NCBI RefSeq assembly: GCF_021442325.1
Contig: NZ_CP087879.1
Span: 496,001 to 560,000, forward strand
Length of the DNA stretch: 64,000 bases
Direction: 5' to 3'
DNA from: Agromyces marinus
GTDB taxonomy: Bacteria; Actinomycetota; Actinomycetes; Actinomycetales; Microbacteriaceae
Below, one piece after another: positions 17,129 through 26,263 of this stretch. A model generated the notes under the pieces. That model had not been told where the DNA came from. It did no database searches and worked only from the letters and a program-made list of their open reading frames with translations. How positions within the stretch are numbered: the stretch's first letter is position 1; every line of letters starts with the position of its first letter. A program made the translations under genes and the position numbers.

Positions 17129-17187
17129 TTCCCGGTTCTCCGGCCCCGCACCCGCGGGGGAGTTCCGCAGCGCAGAAGAACCGGGAA
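17129..17187. repeat. Inverted repeat upstream of aceA
   Basis: Arms TTCCCGGTTCT (17129-17139) and AGAACCGGGAA (17177-17187) enclose a second GC-rich dyad (CCCCGC...GCGGGG). It lies about 135-190 bases upstream of aceA. The right arm is followed by AAAGTTC (17186-17192), whose complement GAACTTT resembles part of the corynebacterial RamB site (weak). Confidence 0.45.
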
Positions 17188-17320
17188 AGTTCACCCCCCG
17201 GATCGGCGGTCCGGGCCTTCCGGGCGAGCGCAGCATGGTTCCACAGGCACCACGGACCCGTCCCGGACGGCCCGCCGGCCGCCACGAGACATCCGCACCG
17301 CTGCACCGAAGGAGCACCCC

Positions 17321-18658
17321 ATGAGCACCATCAACCGCCCCGGCGACCAGACGCAGACCGCTGCCGAGCTCCAGCTCGAGTGGGATGCCGACCCCCGCTG
17401 GGAGGGCGTCAAGCGCGACTACACCGCCGAGGACGTCATCGCCCTCCGCGGCCCGGTCCGCGAGGAGCGCACGCTCGCCAGGCGCGGCGCCGAGAAGCTC
17501 TGGGAGAACATCCGGAAGAACACCGGCAGCGCGTTCGAGCCCATGGAGGACCCGGAGTGGTCGGCCGCGCTCGGCGCCCTGACCGGCAACCAGGCCGTGC
17601 AGCAGGTCCGCGCGGGCCTCAAGGCCATCTACCTCTCGGGCTGGCAGGTCGCCGGCGACGCGAACCTCTCGGGCCAGACCTACCCCGACCAGTCGCTCTA
17701 CCCCGCCAACTCGGTGCCGGCCGTCGTGCGCCGCATCAACAACGCGCTGCTGCGCGCTGGCCAGATCGAGCAGGGCAACGAGGCGCAGACCGGCATCAGC
17801 GACTGGATGGCGCCGATCGTCGCCGACGCCGAGGCCGGCTTCGGCGGCCCGCTCAACGCCTACGAGCTCATGCACCAGATGATCGAGGCCGGTGCGGCCG
17901 GCGTGCACTGGGAGGACCAGCTCGCGAGCGAGAAGAAGTGCGGCCACATGGGCGGCAAGGTGCTGATCCCGACCGGCCAGCACATCCGCACGATCAATGC
18001 GGCTCGTCTCGCAGCGGATGTCGCGGGCGTGCCCTCGATCATCATCGCGCGCACCGACGCGCTCGCCGCGACCCTGCTCACGAGCGACCACGACGAGCGC
18101 GACCGGCCGTTCGTCACGGGCGAGCGCACTGCCGAGGGGTTCTACGAGGTGCAGAACGGCCCCGAGCCGGTCATCGCCCGCGGGCTCGCCTACGCCGAGT
18201 ACGCCGACCTGCTCTGGGTCGAGTCGGCCGAGCCCGACCTCGACCTCGCCCGCCGCTTCGCCGAGGCCGTCCACGCGAAGTTCCCCGGCAAGCGCCTGAG
18301 CTACAACTGCTCGCCGAGCTTCAACTGGAAGCGCCACCTCGACGACGACCAGATCGCGAAGTTCCAGCGCGAGCTCGCATCGATGGGCTACGCCTTCCAG
18401 TTCATCACCCTGGCGGGCTTCCACTCCCTGAACCACGGCATGTTCACGCTCGCCAAGGACTACAACGAGCGTCACATGTCCGCGTACGTCGAGCTGCAGG
18501 AGGCCGAATTCGCCTCCGAGGCCGACGGCTACACCGCCACGCGCCACCAGCGCGAGGTCGGCACCGGCTACTTCGACCAGATCGCCACGGCGCTGAACCC
18601 GAACAGCGCGACCCTCGCCCTCGTCGGATCGACCGAGGAAGAGCAGTTCCAGCACTGA
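17321..18658 (+). CDS. aceA: Isocitrate lyase
   Basis: A 445-residue isocitrate lyase, splitting isocitrate to glyoxylate and succinate, the first step of the glyoxylate shunt. The catalytic KKCGH sits at residues 205-209 with nucleophile Cys207. Flanking family marks include [23 protein letters not shown] near 106-128, ADAEAGFGG near 168 and NCSPSFNWK near 328. The length matches actinobacterial Icl1-type enzymes. The ATG follows GAAGGAG. It is 34 bases upstream of malate synthase, with which it forms an operon for growth on acetate or fatty acids. A RamB-like regulator at 8864 may control it. Confidence 0.97.
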   Translation: MSTINRPGDQTQTAAELQLEWDADPRWEGVKRDYTAEDVIALRGPVREERTLARRGAEKLWENIRKNTGSAFEPMEDPEWSAALGALTGNQAVQQVRAGLKAIYLSGWQVAGDANLSGQTYPDQSLYPANSVPAVVRRINNALLRAGQIEQGNEAQTGISDWMAPIVADAEAGFGGPLNAYELMHQMIEAGAAGVHWEDQLASEKKCGHMGGKVLIPTGQHIRTINAARLAADVAGVPSIIIARTDALAATLLTSDHDERDRPFVTGERTAEGFYEVQNGPEPVIARGLAYAEYADLLWVESAEPDLDLARRFAEAVHAKFPGKRLSYNCSPSFNWKRHLDDDQIAKFQRELASMGYAFQFITLAGFHSLNHGMFTLAKDYNERHMSAYVELQEAEFASEADGYTATRHQREVGTGYFDQIATALNPNSATLALVGSTEEEQFQH

Positions 18659-18692
18659 TCGACGGGCGCACGCCCGCGAAGGAGACGAGACC

Positions 18693-20381
18693 ATGACCAT
18701 CACGATCGAACGAACGGATGCCGCGGCATCCGCTCGCACCGAGACGCTGCCCGCACCCAAGCCCGCGACCGGAAGCTTCCAGACCGTGCAGCCGCACATC
18801 GAGGTCACCGCCCCGCTCGGCGAGCGGTACGACGAGATCCTCACCCCGGAGGCGCTCGCGTTCCTCGCGAAGCTGCACGACCGATTCGCGCACATCCGGC
18901 ACGAGCTGCTCGCGGTCCGCCTGCAGACCCGCGTCGACGCGGCCAACGGGCGCGACCCGAAGTTCCTGCCCGAGACGGAGTCCATCCGGAACGACCGCAC
19001 CTGGCGGGTCGCGGGCGCCGGCCCCGGACTCGAGGACCGTCGCGTCGAGATCACCGGCCCGACCGACCGGAAGATGGCCATCAACGCGCTGAACTCCGGC
19101 GCGAAGGTGTGGCTGGCCGACCAGGAGGATGCCACGAGCCCGACCTGGGGCAACGTCATCGGCGGGCAGCTCAGCCTGTTCGACTTCCTGCGCGGCGACC
19201 TCGAGTACACGAGCCCCGAGGGCAAGGAGTACCGCGTCACTGCCGAGCAGACGCCGACGATCGTGTTCCGCCCCCGCGGCTGGCACCTCGTGGAGAAGCA
19301 CCTGAAGTTCCACGACCGGGCCGGCCGTGCGATGCACGCCTCGGGTTCGCTCGTCGACTTCGGCCTGTACTTCTTCCACAACGCGAAGGCGCTCATCGCA
19401 GCCGGCCGCGGGCCGTACTTCTACCTGCCCAAGCTCGAGTCGCACCGCGAGGCGAAGCTGTGGAACGACATCTTCGTCTTCGCGCAGGATGAGCTCGGCA
19501 TCCCGCAGGGCACGGTCCGCGCGACGGTCCTCATCGAGACCATCCAGGCCGCGTTCCAGATGGACGAGATCCTGTACGAGCTGCGCGACCACTGCGCGGG
19601 CCTGAACGCCGGCCGCTGGGACTACATCTTCTCGATCGTGAAGACGTTCCGCTCGCGCGGCCGCCGCTGGGTCATGCCCGACCGCAAGCAGATCACGATG
19701 ACGGTGCCGTTCATGCGGGCCTACACCGAACTGCTCGTGCAGACCTGCCACAAGCGGGGCGCGCACGCGATCGGCGGCATGAGCGCGTTCATCCCGAACC
19801 GCCGCGACCCCGAGGTGACCGAGCGCGCGCTCGCCGCGGTCGCGGCCGACAAGTCGCGCGAGGCCGGCGACGGCTTCGACGGCACGTGGGTCGCCCACCC
19901 CGACCTCATCCCGACCGCGCGTGCCGAGTTCGACGCCGTGCTCGGCGACCGGCCGAACCAGGTCGACCGCCTGCGCGACGACGTCGAGGTGACGGCCGCC
20001 CAGCTGCTCGACATCCCGTCGGTCGGCGGCCAGGTGACCGAGGCCGGCGTGTACGACAACGTCTCGATCTGCATCCGCTACATCGAGTCGTGGCTGCGCG
20101 GCACCGGCGCCGCGGCGATCGACAACCTCATGGAGGACGCCGCGACCGCCGAGATCTCGCGCTCGCAGCTGTGGCAGTGGCTGCACGAGAACACCGTCAC
20201 AGCCGAGGGCACCCGCATCGACCAGACCTCGATCGTGCGGATCATGGCGGCGGCGGTCGCCGACCTGCCGCGCTTCGAGGGCGACCGGTTCGACGACGCG
20301 ATCTCGGTGTTCCGGTCGTCGGCGCTCGAGCCGGAGTTCCCGACGTTCCTGACGGTCGGGGCGTACGCCCGGTTCCTCTAG
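18693..20381 (+). CDS. aceB: Malate synthase A
   Basis: A 562-residue malate synthase of the A form, condensing glyoxylate with acetyl-CoA. It shows LADQEDATSPTWGN, the acyl-CoA-binding and catalytic RATVLIETIQAAFQMDE, and the closing acid region NLMEDAATAEISRSQLWQW. The A form is about 530-560 residues, against about 720 for the G form, so the length supports A. The start ATG follows AAGGAGA. The first 25 codons encode an Ala/Thr-rich extension that contains an inverted GGATGCC/GGCATCC pair. It ends at a strong bidirectional hairpin. Confidence 0.96.
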   Translation: MTITIERTDAAASARTETLPAPKPATGSFQTVQPHIEVTAPLGERYDEILTPEALAFLAKLHDRFAHIRHELLAVRLQTRVDAANGRDPKFLPETESIRNDRTWRVAGAGPGLEDRRVEITGPTDRKMAINALNSGAKVWLADQEDATSPTWGNVIGGQLSLFDFLRGDLEYTSPEGKEYRVTAEQTPTIVFRPRGWHLVEKHLKFHDRAGRAMHASGSLVDFGLYFFHNAKALIAAGRGPYFYLPKLESHREAKLWNDIFVFAQDELGIPQGTVRATVLIETIQAAFQMDEILYELRDHCAGLNAGRWDYIFSIVKTFRSRGRRWVMPDRKQITMTVPFMRAYTELLVQTCHKRGAHAIGGMSAFIPNRRDPEVTERALAAVAADKSREAGDGFDGTWVAHPDLIPTARAEFDAVLGDRPNQVDRLRDDVEVTAAQLLDIPSVGGQVTEAGVYDNVSICIRYIESWLRGTGAAAIDNLMEDAATAEISRSQLWQWLHENTVTAEGTRIDQTSIVRIMAAAVADLPRFEGDRFDDAISVFRSSALEPEFPTFLTVGAYARFL

Positions 20382-20398
20382 GCCGGGTCGGCGCACGA

Positions 20399-20434
20399 GC
20401 GGATGCCGCGGGGTGGGAAGCCCGCGGCATCCGC
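20399..20434. terminator. Bidirectional hairpin terminator
   Basis: Perfect 14-base arms GCGGATGCCGCGGG (20399-20412) and CCCGCGGCATCCGC (20421-20434) with an 8-base loop, between convergent aceB and the ATPase gene. The arms contain the window-wide GGATGCC/GGCATCC motif. Confidence 0.75.
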
Positions 20435-20456
20435 TTCGCCATGCGTGGCGACGCGC

Positions 20457-21830
20457 TCAGCGCATCGGGACCGGGACGTCGACCCCGCCCTCGGGCGTGA
20501 GTCGGGCGTTCATCTTGAGCAGCGTGGGCGCCGGGACGAAGCCGCCCGCGAACAGGGCCTCGCCCTGTCGGAACCACGGCGACCTCGCGAGCAGGCCCGC
20601 CGGCGCGTACCCGAACCAGGTGGCGAGGCCGTCGAGGTCGACGGGCGAGCTCATCTTCATGAGGGCGAGGTTGTCGCACTGCGAGATGATCCCGGCGTGC
20701 ACCTTCGAGGGCCGCTGCGTCGACAGCAGCAGCCAGAGGCCGAACTTCCTGCCCTCGGCCGCGATCTGGATGAGCCGCTCGCGCACGGCGATCGCGAGCG
20801 GGGAATCGAGGTTCGGCGAGCACAGGTTGTGCGCCTCGTCGATGACGAGCAGCACCGGCCGCCGCTCCTCCCGGCGCTGCCACAGGTCGTCGAGCACCGC
20901 GAGCGCGACCACGAGCTGCTGGTCGGGCGTCGAGAACCCGCCCAGGTCGAGCACGGTGGCGTCGGGGCGTTCGGAGATGACGTCCGTCGCCGCGGCGTCC
21001 TGTCCGGCCCACACCTCCCAGTCGAGGATCCCGAGGTTCTCGAGCCGCTGGGCGAGGTCGCGGTGCACGTGGTCGTCGGCGGCGCGGAGCGTCGGCAGGA
21101 TGGACGACAGGTCGTTCGTGTCGAGCTCGTCGCGCAGGTGCACGAGCGCGTTGAACTCGGCGCGGTCCACGACCGGGTCGAGCTGGAGGACCGCCGCCTT
21201 CGAGGCCATCGGCATGTCGATGAAGCGGGCCCGGAGGAGATCGGCTCCCGGCACGTTCGGGCGCAGCACGCGGATGTCGCGGTCGCGCAGCGCGTCGGCC
21301 GTGGCGCCCGCGGCGCCCGGCTCGAGCTCGCCGAGCCGCACGAAGTCCGAGTTCGGGTCGAACACCACCACGGGCAGGGCCGTGTGCGCGATCAGCTGCT
21401 CGAGCACGACGCCCAGGGCGTAGGTCTTGCCCGACCCGCTCTGCCCGCACCAGAACGTGTGCCGGTTGAACCGGTGGGGCAGCAGTCGCGCGGGTCCGCC
21501 GGGCGGCGTCAGGTCGGTCCCGATCTCGAGCGCCGCGCCCGTCGCGGAGTGGAGCAGGTCGATCGAGTCGGGATCGACCGACACCACCGCGGCAGCGGCG
21601 AACGCCGAGCTCCTCCGCGTGTCCAGCAGGCCGTCGGCCAGCACGCCGAGCAGCCGGCCGCGCAGGCTGCCGCGTCCCTCGTCGTGCTGCTCGACGAGGC
21701 CGAGCTGACGGCATGCCCCGTCGTCGACGACGACGAGGGATCCGACCACGAATCCGTCGACCGGTCCGGGAATGCGGAAGGAGCGTCCGTCGTCGGAGCG
21801 GGCGGTCGTGTCTGCGGGGCTGGCGTCCAT
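20457..21830 (-). CDS. HerA/VirB4-like ATP-binding protein
   Basis: A 457-residue ATPase. An N-terminal beta-barrel-like part (residues 20-100) resembles the HAS domain of HerA proteins. Walker A is GQSGSGKT at 129-136, Walker B is PVLLVIDEAHNLCSP, and LLLSTQRPSKVHAGIISQCDN matches the sensor and arginine region of FtsK/HerA-type motors. These ATPases pump DNA or protein, often with a NurA nuclease; no NurA neighbour is visible. The ATG at 21830 follows AGGA. An alternative start at 21863 adds eleven residues. It is divergent from the GNAT gene. Confidence 0.85.
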   Translation of the reverse strand: MDASPADTTARSDDGRSFRIPGPVDGFVVGSLVVVDDGACRQLGLVEQHDEGRGSLRGRLLGVLADGLLDTRRSSAFAAAAVVSVDPDSIDLLHSATGAALEIGTDLTPPGGPARLLPHRFNRHTFWCGQSGSGKTYALGVVLEQLIAHTALPVVVFDPNSDFVRLGELEPGAAGATADALRDRDIRVLRPNVPGADLLRARFIDMPMASKAAVLQLDPVVDRAEFNALVHLRDELDTNDLSSILPTLRAADDHVHRDLAQRLENLGILDWEVWAGQDAAATDVISERPDATVLDLGGFSTPDQQLVVALAVLDDLWQRREERRPVLLVIDEAHNLCSPNLDSPLAIAVRERLIQIAAEGRKFGLWLLLSTQRPSKVHAGIISQCDNLALMKMSSPVDLDGLATWFGYAPAGLLARSPWFRQGEALFAGGFVPAPTLLKMNARLTPEGGVDVPVPMR

Positions 21831-21885
21831 GAGGGAATCCTGCCATCGCGCGCACCCGATCATGGACCGGGGTGCGGGACACCGG

Positions 21886-21891
21886 TAGCGT
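21886..21891 (+). promoter_or_regulatory. Leaderless -10 element, TAGCGT
   Basis: TAGCGT is followed by seven bases and the GTG of the acetyltransferase gene, without a ribosome binding site. Confidence 0.45.
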
Positions 21892-21898
21892 CGGGCCT

Positions 21899-22528
21899 GT
21901 GACCGTCACGATCCGGCCCGCGAACGCGGGCGACGCGGAGGCGCTCGCGCGCCTGGCCGCGATCACGTTCCCGCTGGCGTGCCCCGCATCGACCACGTCG
22001 GACGCGATCGCGTGGTTCCTGGCCGAGCACCTGTCGGAGGTGCGGTTCGCCGAGTACCTCGCCGACCCGTCGCGCACCGTCCTCGTCGCCGAACCCGACC
22101 GCGCCGACGGGGCCGGTATCGCATACGGCGAGTCCGAGGAGGTCGCCGCGACCGGCGGCCTCGTCGGGTGGTCCATGCTCGTGCAGACCGCGGGCGGAAT
22201 CCCCGCAGATGCGGATGCCGCGGCGAGCGTCACCACGCGCCCGTCGATCGAGCTCAGCAAGCTGTACGTGCACCCCGTCGCCCACGGGGCCGGGATCGCC
22301 GGCACCCTGATGGGGGCGACGCTCTCGACCGCGGTCGGCACGGGTGCCGCGGTCGCGTGGCTCGGGGTGAACCAGGAGAACTCCCGTGCCATCCGCTTCT
22401 ACGAGAAGCAGGGATTCGAGGTCGTCGGCACGAAGCGGTTCCGCGTCGGCGACCGGCTCGAACACGACTACGTGCTCGAGCGCTCCCTTCAGACCGCGGA
22501 GGCGACCGGCGTCAGCGCGCGCCCGTGA
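21899..22528 (+). CDS. GNAT family N-acetyltransferase
   Basis: A 209-residue acetyltransferase. The fold shows VTIRPANAGDAEALARLA at the start, ELSKLYVHPVAHGAGIAGTLM as the acetyl-CoA-binding motif A (pyrophosphate loop within HGAGIAGTL) and AVAWLGVNQENSRAIRFYEKQGFEVVGTKRF as motif B, the common signature of this family. The substrate amine is unknown. The GTG at 21899 is chosen from the leaderless TAGCGT box. The 3' end overlaps the convergent photolyase gene by 17 bases. Confidence 0.88.
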   Translation: MTVTIRPANAGDAEALARLAAITFPLACPASTTSDAIAWFLAEHLSEVRFAEYLADPSRTVLVAEPDRADGAGIAYGESEEVAATGGLVGWSMLVQTAGGIPADADAAASVTTRPSIELSKLYVHPVAHGAGIAGTLMGATLSTAVGTGAAVAWLGVNQENSRAIRFYEKQGFEVVGTKRFRVGDRLEHDYVLERSLQTAEATGVSARP

Positions 22529-23888
22529 CGTGCTCGTACGCCGCGAGTGCCGCGGCGCGGGATCCGCGGAGGTCCACGAGGGGCTCGGGGTAGTCGGCGG
22601 TGTCGAGTTCGGGGATCCACCTGCGGACGTACTCGTCGTCCGGGTCGAACCGCCGACGCTGCAGTTCGGGGTTGAACACGCGGAAGTAGGGGGCGGCATC
22701 GGCGCCCGATCCGGCGACCCACTGCCAGCCGAACGGGTTTGAGGCCGGGTCGGCGTCGACGAGCGTGTCCCAGAACCACTGCTCGCCGAGCCGCCAGTCG
22801 ACGAGCAGGTTCTTCGTCAGGAACGATGCGGCGACCATGCGCGCCCGGTTGTGCATGCCGCCCGTTCGCCAGAGCTCGCGCATCGCGGCATCCACGACGG
22901 GGATGCCGGTCGTGCCGCGTTCCCACGCGGTGATCGCGTCGGTGTCCGGCGGTGGCCAGGGGAAGCGGTCGAACTCGGGGCGCAGGTTGCGCGTCGCGAG
23001 CTCGGGGAAGTGGAAGAGCACGTGGTAGGCGAACTCGCGCCATCCGAGCTCGCTCAGGAACTTCGCCGCGCCCTCGGTTCCCGCCGCCCGGCGTCGCGTC
23101 TCGTGCCATACCTGGTGGGGGCTGAGTTCACCCCAGCGCAGGTGCGGGGAGAGCCGGCTCGTCGCATCGAGGTCGAGCCGGTCGCGGGCGTCGGCGTACC
23201 GGTCGAGGTCGCCGGCGAGGAACGCCCGGAGGCGTCGGTGCGCCGCCCGCTCGCCGGGTTCCCAGGTCTCGCGGAGTCCGCCCGCCCAGTCGGGGTCGGT
23301 GGGGAGGAGGCCCCAGTCGTCGAGGCGGGCGCCCCGCGCGGCGAGCCGGTCCGCCCCGGCGCCCCCTGCCGTGAGCTCCGGGGGCTGCGACGGATGCCGC
23401 GGCTCGTCGGCGGCGAGGCACGCCCGCCAGAACGGGGTGAACACCGAGTACGGGGTCCCCGCGCCGGTGCGGATCGTCCACGGTTCGAACAGGAGGGACG
23501 CCCCGAAGCTGCCGACCTCGACGCCCGACTCGGTCAGGGCCGCCTTGAGGGCGGTGTCGACGGCGCGCTCCGCGGCGCCGTAGCGCCGGTTCCAGAGCAC
23601 GGCTCCGGCGCCGGCCTCATCGACGAGCGAGCGGATGACGCCCGCCGCAGCGCCGCGCCCGAGCACGAGCGGCACCCCGCGCTCGCCGAGGTCGCTCGCC
23701 AGCCGCTCGAGCGAATGGTGCAGCCACCACTTCGCCGCGCCCCCGAGCGGGCGGATGCCCGGCGACTGCTCGTCGAGCACGTACACCGCGATCGTCGGAT
23801 CCCCGCGTTCGGCCGCCGCGACGAGCGCGGGGTTGTCGCCGAGGCGCAGGTCGTCGCGGAACCAGACGATCGTCGGCGCGGTGCTCAC
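22512..23888 (-). CDS. phrB: Deoxyribodipyrimidine photolyase
   Basis: A 458-residue flavoprotein that repairs cyclobutane pyrimidine dimers with blue light. The N-terminal antenna domain starts TIVWFRDDLRLGDNPAL. The C-terminal FAD domain has LSPHLRWGELSPHQVW, MRELWRTGGMHNRARMVAASFLTKNLLVDWRLGEQWFWDTLVDADPASNPFGWQWVAGSGADAAPYFRVFNP, the strongest signature of the class I photolyase/cryptochrome family. It is translationally coupled to the upstream MFS gene: its GTG at 23888 overlaps that gene's stop by four bases. Cryptochrome function is possible but repair is more likely. Confidence 0.93.
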   Translation of the reverse strand: MSTAPTIVWFRDDLRLGDNPALVAAAERGDPTIAVYVLDEQSPGIRPLGGAAKWWLHHSLERLASDLGERGVPLVLGRGAAAGVIRSLVDEAGAGAVLWNRRYGAAERAVDTALKAALTESGVEVGSFGASLLFEPWTIRTGAGTPYSVFTPFWRACLAADEPRHPSQPPELTAGGAGADRLAARGARLDDWGLLPTDPDWAGGLRETWEPGERAAHRRLRAFLAGDLDRYADARDRLDLDATSRLSPHLRWGELSPHQVWHETRRRAAGTEGAAKFLSELGWREFAYHVLFHFPELATRNLRPEFDRFPWPPPDTDAITAWERGTTGIPVVDAAMRELWRTGGMHNRARMVAASFLTKNLLVDWRLGEQWFWDTLVDADPASNPFGWQWVAGSGADAAPYFRVFNPELQRRRFDPDDEYVRRWIPELDTADYPEPLVDLRGSRAAALAAYEHVTGAR

Positions 23889-25240
23889 GCTACGACGCTA
23901 ACGCTCCCGGTGTCGGTGGGGGCGGAGGTCGACGCGGCGGGGCCCGGCCCGCGTGCGGCCGAACGCGCGATCGCCCAGGTGCCGAGTCCGGAGGCGAGGA
24001 AGATCGCGCCGAGCGCGACCCAGCCGAGCAGGCCGTGCTCGAGCGCGGTCGCGGCGACGACGATCGGGGCGCACATCGCGCCGAGCGAGAAGCCCATCGA
24101 GAACATGCCCTGATAGGCGCCCGCGCGAACGGGGTCGGCGAGTTCGAAGCTCAGGCCCCAGCCGCCGGCCTGCGAGAGCACCTCGGCGAAGGAGTGGGCG
24201 AGGGTCGCGACGAGGATGATCGTGATCGCCGCCCAGGCGGGGACGCCGCTCGCGAGGGCGTAGACCACGCAGGCGCCCGCCATGAGCCAGGCCGCGATCG
24301 CCGACGCGCGCCCGGCCACCCGGAGGTCGTGCGTGCCGCGCGAGACGGGCACCTGGAAGAGCACGACCACGACCGTGTTGAGGATCAGCGCGATCGCGAC
24401 GAGCACCTCGGGCGCGTCGGTGTCCTGGGCGATCCAGAGCGGAACGCCCACCTCGGCGACCCCGAACTGCATGCCGAACACGGCGGACAACGCCGTCAGC
24501 AGGAGGTACCGGCGGTCGCGCCAGGGGGAGTGGGCGCGCAGCGCGATGCGTTCCGCGCGAGCGGATGCCACGGCGTCGGTCGATCCGGTCGCGGTCGTCA
24601 CGGGGGCGGCGAGCGCCGCTCGGGGCGCGTCGACCGACCCGGGGAGCCGGACCAGTTGCGTGACGGCGAGCAGGTAGGCGACGCCCGCGCCGACGATCAT
24701 GGCCCGGTACGCCTCGGCCGTGCCGATGACGAGCGCGAGCGCGCCGATGCCCGACCCGACCGCGATCGAGAGGTTGGTGACGGTGCGCAGCACGGCGCGC
24801 GCGCCGACCCGTCGTTCGCCGGTGAAGGCGCGCGCGATGATCGCCGCCCGGGTCGCGTTCGCCGCCTGCTCGATGGCGCCGACGCACACCGCGATGACGA
24901 GGGCCGAGGCGAAGTCGCCGGCGAAGACGTACACGATGAGCCCGACGCCGTCGGCGGCCGACAGCCAGACGAGCAGGCGCCTGGCGCTCACGCGGTCGGC
25001 GAGCCAGCCGCCGGCGAACGACGACACGACGCCGGCCGCGCTCGCGAGCGCGAGGATCAGGGCCACCTCGTGCGCGGGCAGGCCGATGATGAACGTGAAG
25101 TAGAGCACGGTGACGGTCAGGAAGATGCCTCGGCCGACGCGGCTGATGAGCGTGGCGATGACGAGGGTGCCGAGCACGGGGTCGGCGAACGGGGCGAGGA
25201 TGCGGGAGGCGAGGGTCGGCGGGGCGGGGGAGTCGGGCAC
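23885..25240 (-). CDS. MFS transporter
   Basis: A 451-residue major facilitator protein with about twelve helices. The loop between helices 2 and 3 shows GGWLADRVSARRLLVW, the MFS motif A region. A long cytoplasmic Ala/Thr-rich linker lies between the halves. The GTG at 25240 is preceded by GAGAA. It is divergent from an ArsR-like regulator whose operator-like palindrome lies in the 55-base gap, so that regulator probably controls it. Its substrate is unknown; efflux of a drug or metabolite is likely. Confidence 0.9.
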   Translation of the reverse strand: MPDSPAPPTLASRILAPFADPVLGTLVIATLISRVGRGIFLTVTVLYFTFIIGLPAHEVALILALASAAGVVSSFAGGWLADRVSARRLLVWLSAADGVGLIVYVFAGDFASALVIAVCVGAIEQAANATRAAIIARAFTGERRVGARAVLRTVTNLSIAVGSGIGALALVIGTAEAYRAMIVGAGVAYLLAVTQLVRLPGSVDAPRAALAAPVTTATGSTDAVASARAERIALRAHSPWRDRRYLLLTALSAVFGMQFGVAEVGVPLWIAQDTDAPEVLVAIALILNTVVVVLFQVPVSRGTHDLRVAGRASAIAAWLMAGACVVYALASGVPAWAAITIILVATLAHSFAEVLSQAGGWGLSFELADPVRAGAYQGMFSMGFSLGAMCAPIVVAATALEHGLLGWVALGAIFLASGLGTWAIARSAARGPGPAASTSAPTDTGSVSVVA

Positions 25241-25279
25241 TCGTCAGTTCTCGCAGTGATCGGGCCGCGACGAAAACGA

Positions 25280-25296
25280 TGTAGCGTTCTGCTACA
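25280..25296. promoter_or_regulatory. Palindrome TGTAGC-GTTCT-GCTACA over the regulator start
   Basis: Perfect 6-base arms. It contains the TAGCGT -10-like hexamer of the plus-strand regulator gene (25282-25287) and its last base is the first base of the ATG, so binding would block both promoter and start. A further GCGCTAC lies just inside the gene. Likely autoregulatory site. Confidence 0.6.
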
Positions 25297-26261
25297 TGTT
25301 GCGCTACGAGCTCGAGGAGCAGGACGTCGCGGCGGTCCGGTTCGGCATCTCCCCGCTCTGCGAACTCGGACTCTCGCTCCGCGCCATCCGCGCGCCCGCC
25401 TCGTTCCCGCTGCAGCTTCCCTGGGTCAGCCGGACCGAGGCTGCGCGCGCAGACCTGGACCACGAGGCGCTCGACGCGCTCATCGACGACCGCCTCTGGA
25501 CCCCGGACTTCCTCAACCCCCGCCCGCGCTCCCCGCTCACCCGCCTCGACGAGGAGCTCGCCGAACTCGACCGGATCGCCCCGGAGCGCTTCCACGCCGA
25601 CCTCGTCGCCGTCCACGGCCGCGTTCCCGAGGTGTTCGGCGGATCGCCGCGCGCCGCGGTGCGGCGCATGATCGGCGCGCTCGAGGAGCTCTGGGACGCG
25701 AGCTTCGCCGCGACCTGGCCGAGGATGCGCGCCGTGCTCGAGGCCGACGTCGTGCACCGCGGACGGCAGATCGCCCAGTCCGGCCTCGGCGAGATGCTCA
25801 ACGGGCTGTCGTCGACGATCGACTTCGACGGGGAGATCCTCTCGGTCAGGCTGCGCGATCCCAACGACCGCACGCAGCGCATCGACGGCACGGGTCTCAC
25901 GCTCGTGCCCACGATGTTCACCCGGCGCTCCTCCGCGCCGATCGGGTGGGGCCCGCCGATGGTCATGTACCCGGCCCGCGGGCAGGGAGCCCTGTGGGAG
26001 GCCGAGCGCGTCGCGAACCCGGAGGCGGTCGCCGGCATCCTCGGCGCGGCCCGCGCCTCGCTGCTGACCGCCCTCGCGGACCCGGCGTCGACGACCGAGC
26101 TCGCGATCCGCTTCGGCGTGACCCCGAGCGCCGTGAACCAGCACCTCCGCGCGCTCCGCGCCGCGGGGCTCGTCGTCAGCACGCGATACGGGCGCAGCGT
26201 GCTCTACCTGCGCAGCGACCTCGGATCGGCCCTGCTCGCGGGCGCCGTGCGGCCGCGCTGA
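25296..26261 (+). CDS. ArsR/winged-helix regulator with N-terminal DUF5937-like domain
   Basis: A 321-residue protein. The C-terminal third carries a winged helix (ELAIRFGVTPSAVNQHLRALRAAGLVVSTRYGRSVLYLRS), typical of ArsR-type regulators. The N-terminal 200 residues form a helical domain starting LRYELEEQDVAAVRFGISPLCELGLSLRAI, seen in actinobacterial regulators of this build. It is divergent from the MFS gene and has an operator-like palindrome over its own start. It ends three bases before the convergent oxidoreductase gene. The ligand is unknown; no metal-binding Cys cluster is seen. Confidence 0.85.
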   Translation: MLRYELEEQDVAAVRFGISPLCELGLSLRAIRAPASFPLQLPWVSRTEAARADLDHEALDALIDDRLWTPDFLNPRPRSPLTRLDEELAELDRIAPERFHADLVAVHGRVPEVFGGSPRAAVRRMIGALEELWDASFAATWPRMRAVLEADVVHRGRQIAQSGLGEMLNGLSSTIDFDGEILSVRLRDPNDRTQRIDGTGLTLVPTMFTRRSSAPIGWGPPMVMYPARGQGALWEAERVANPEAVAGILGAARASLLTALADPASTTELAIRFGVTPSAVNQHLRALRAAGLVVSTRYGRSVLYLRSDLGSALLAGAVRPR

Positions 26262-26263
26262 GC

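Noticed and set aside
17186..17192. AAAGTTC as a RamB site upstream of aceA
   Set aside because: Only seven bases match part of the corynebacterial site; too short to claim, mentioned only in the hairpin entry.
23870..23895. TAGCGT six bases before the photolyase GTG, looking like a leaderless promoter
   Set aside because: The hexamer lies in the last codons of the upstream MFS gene, which overlaps the photolyase start by four bases; translational coupling explains the arrangement.
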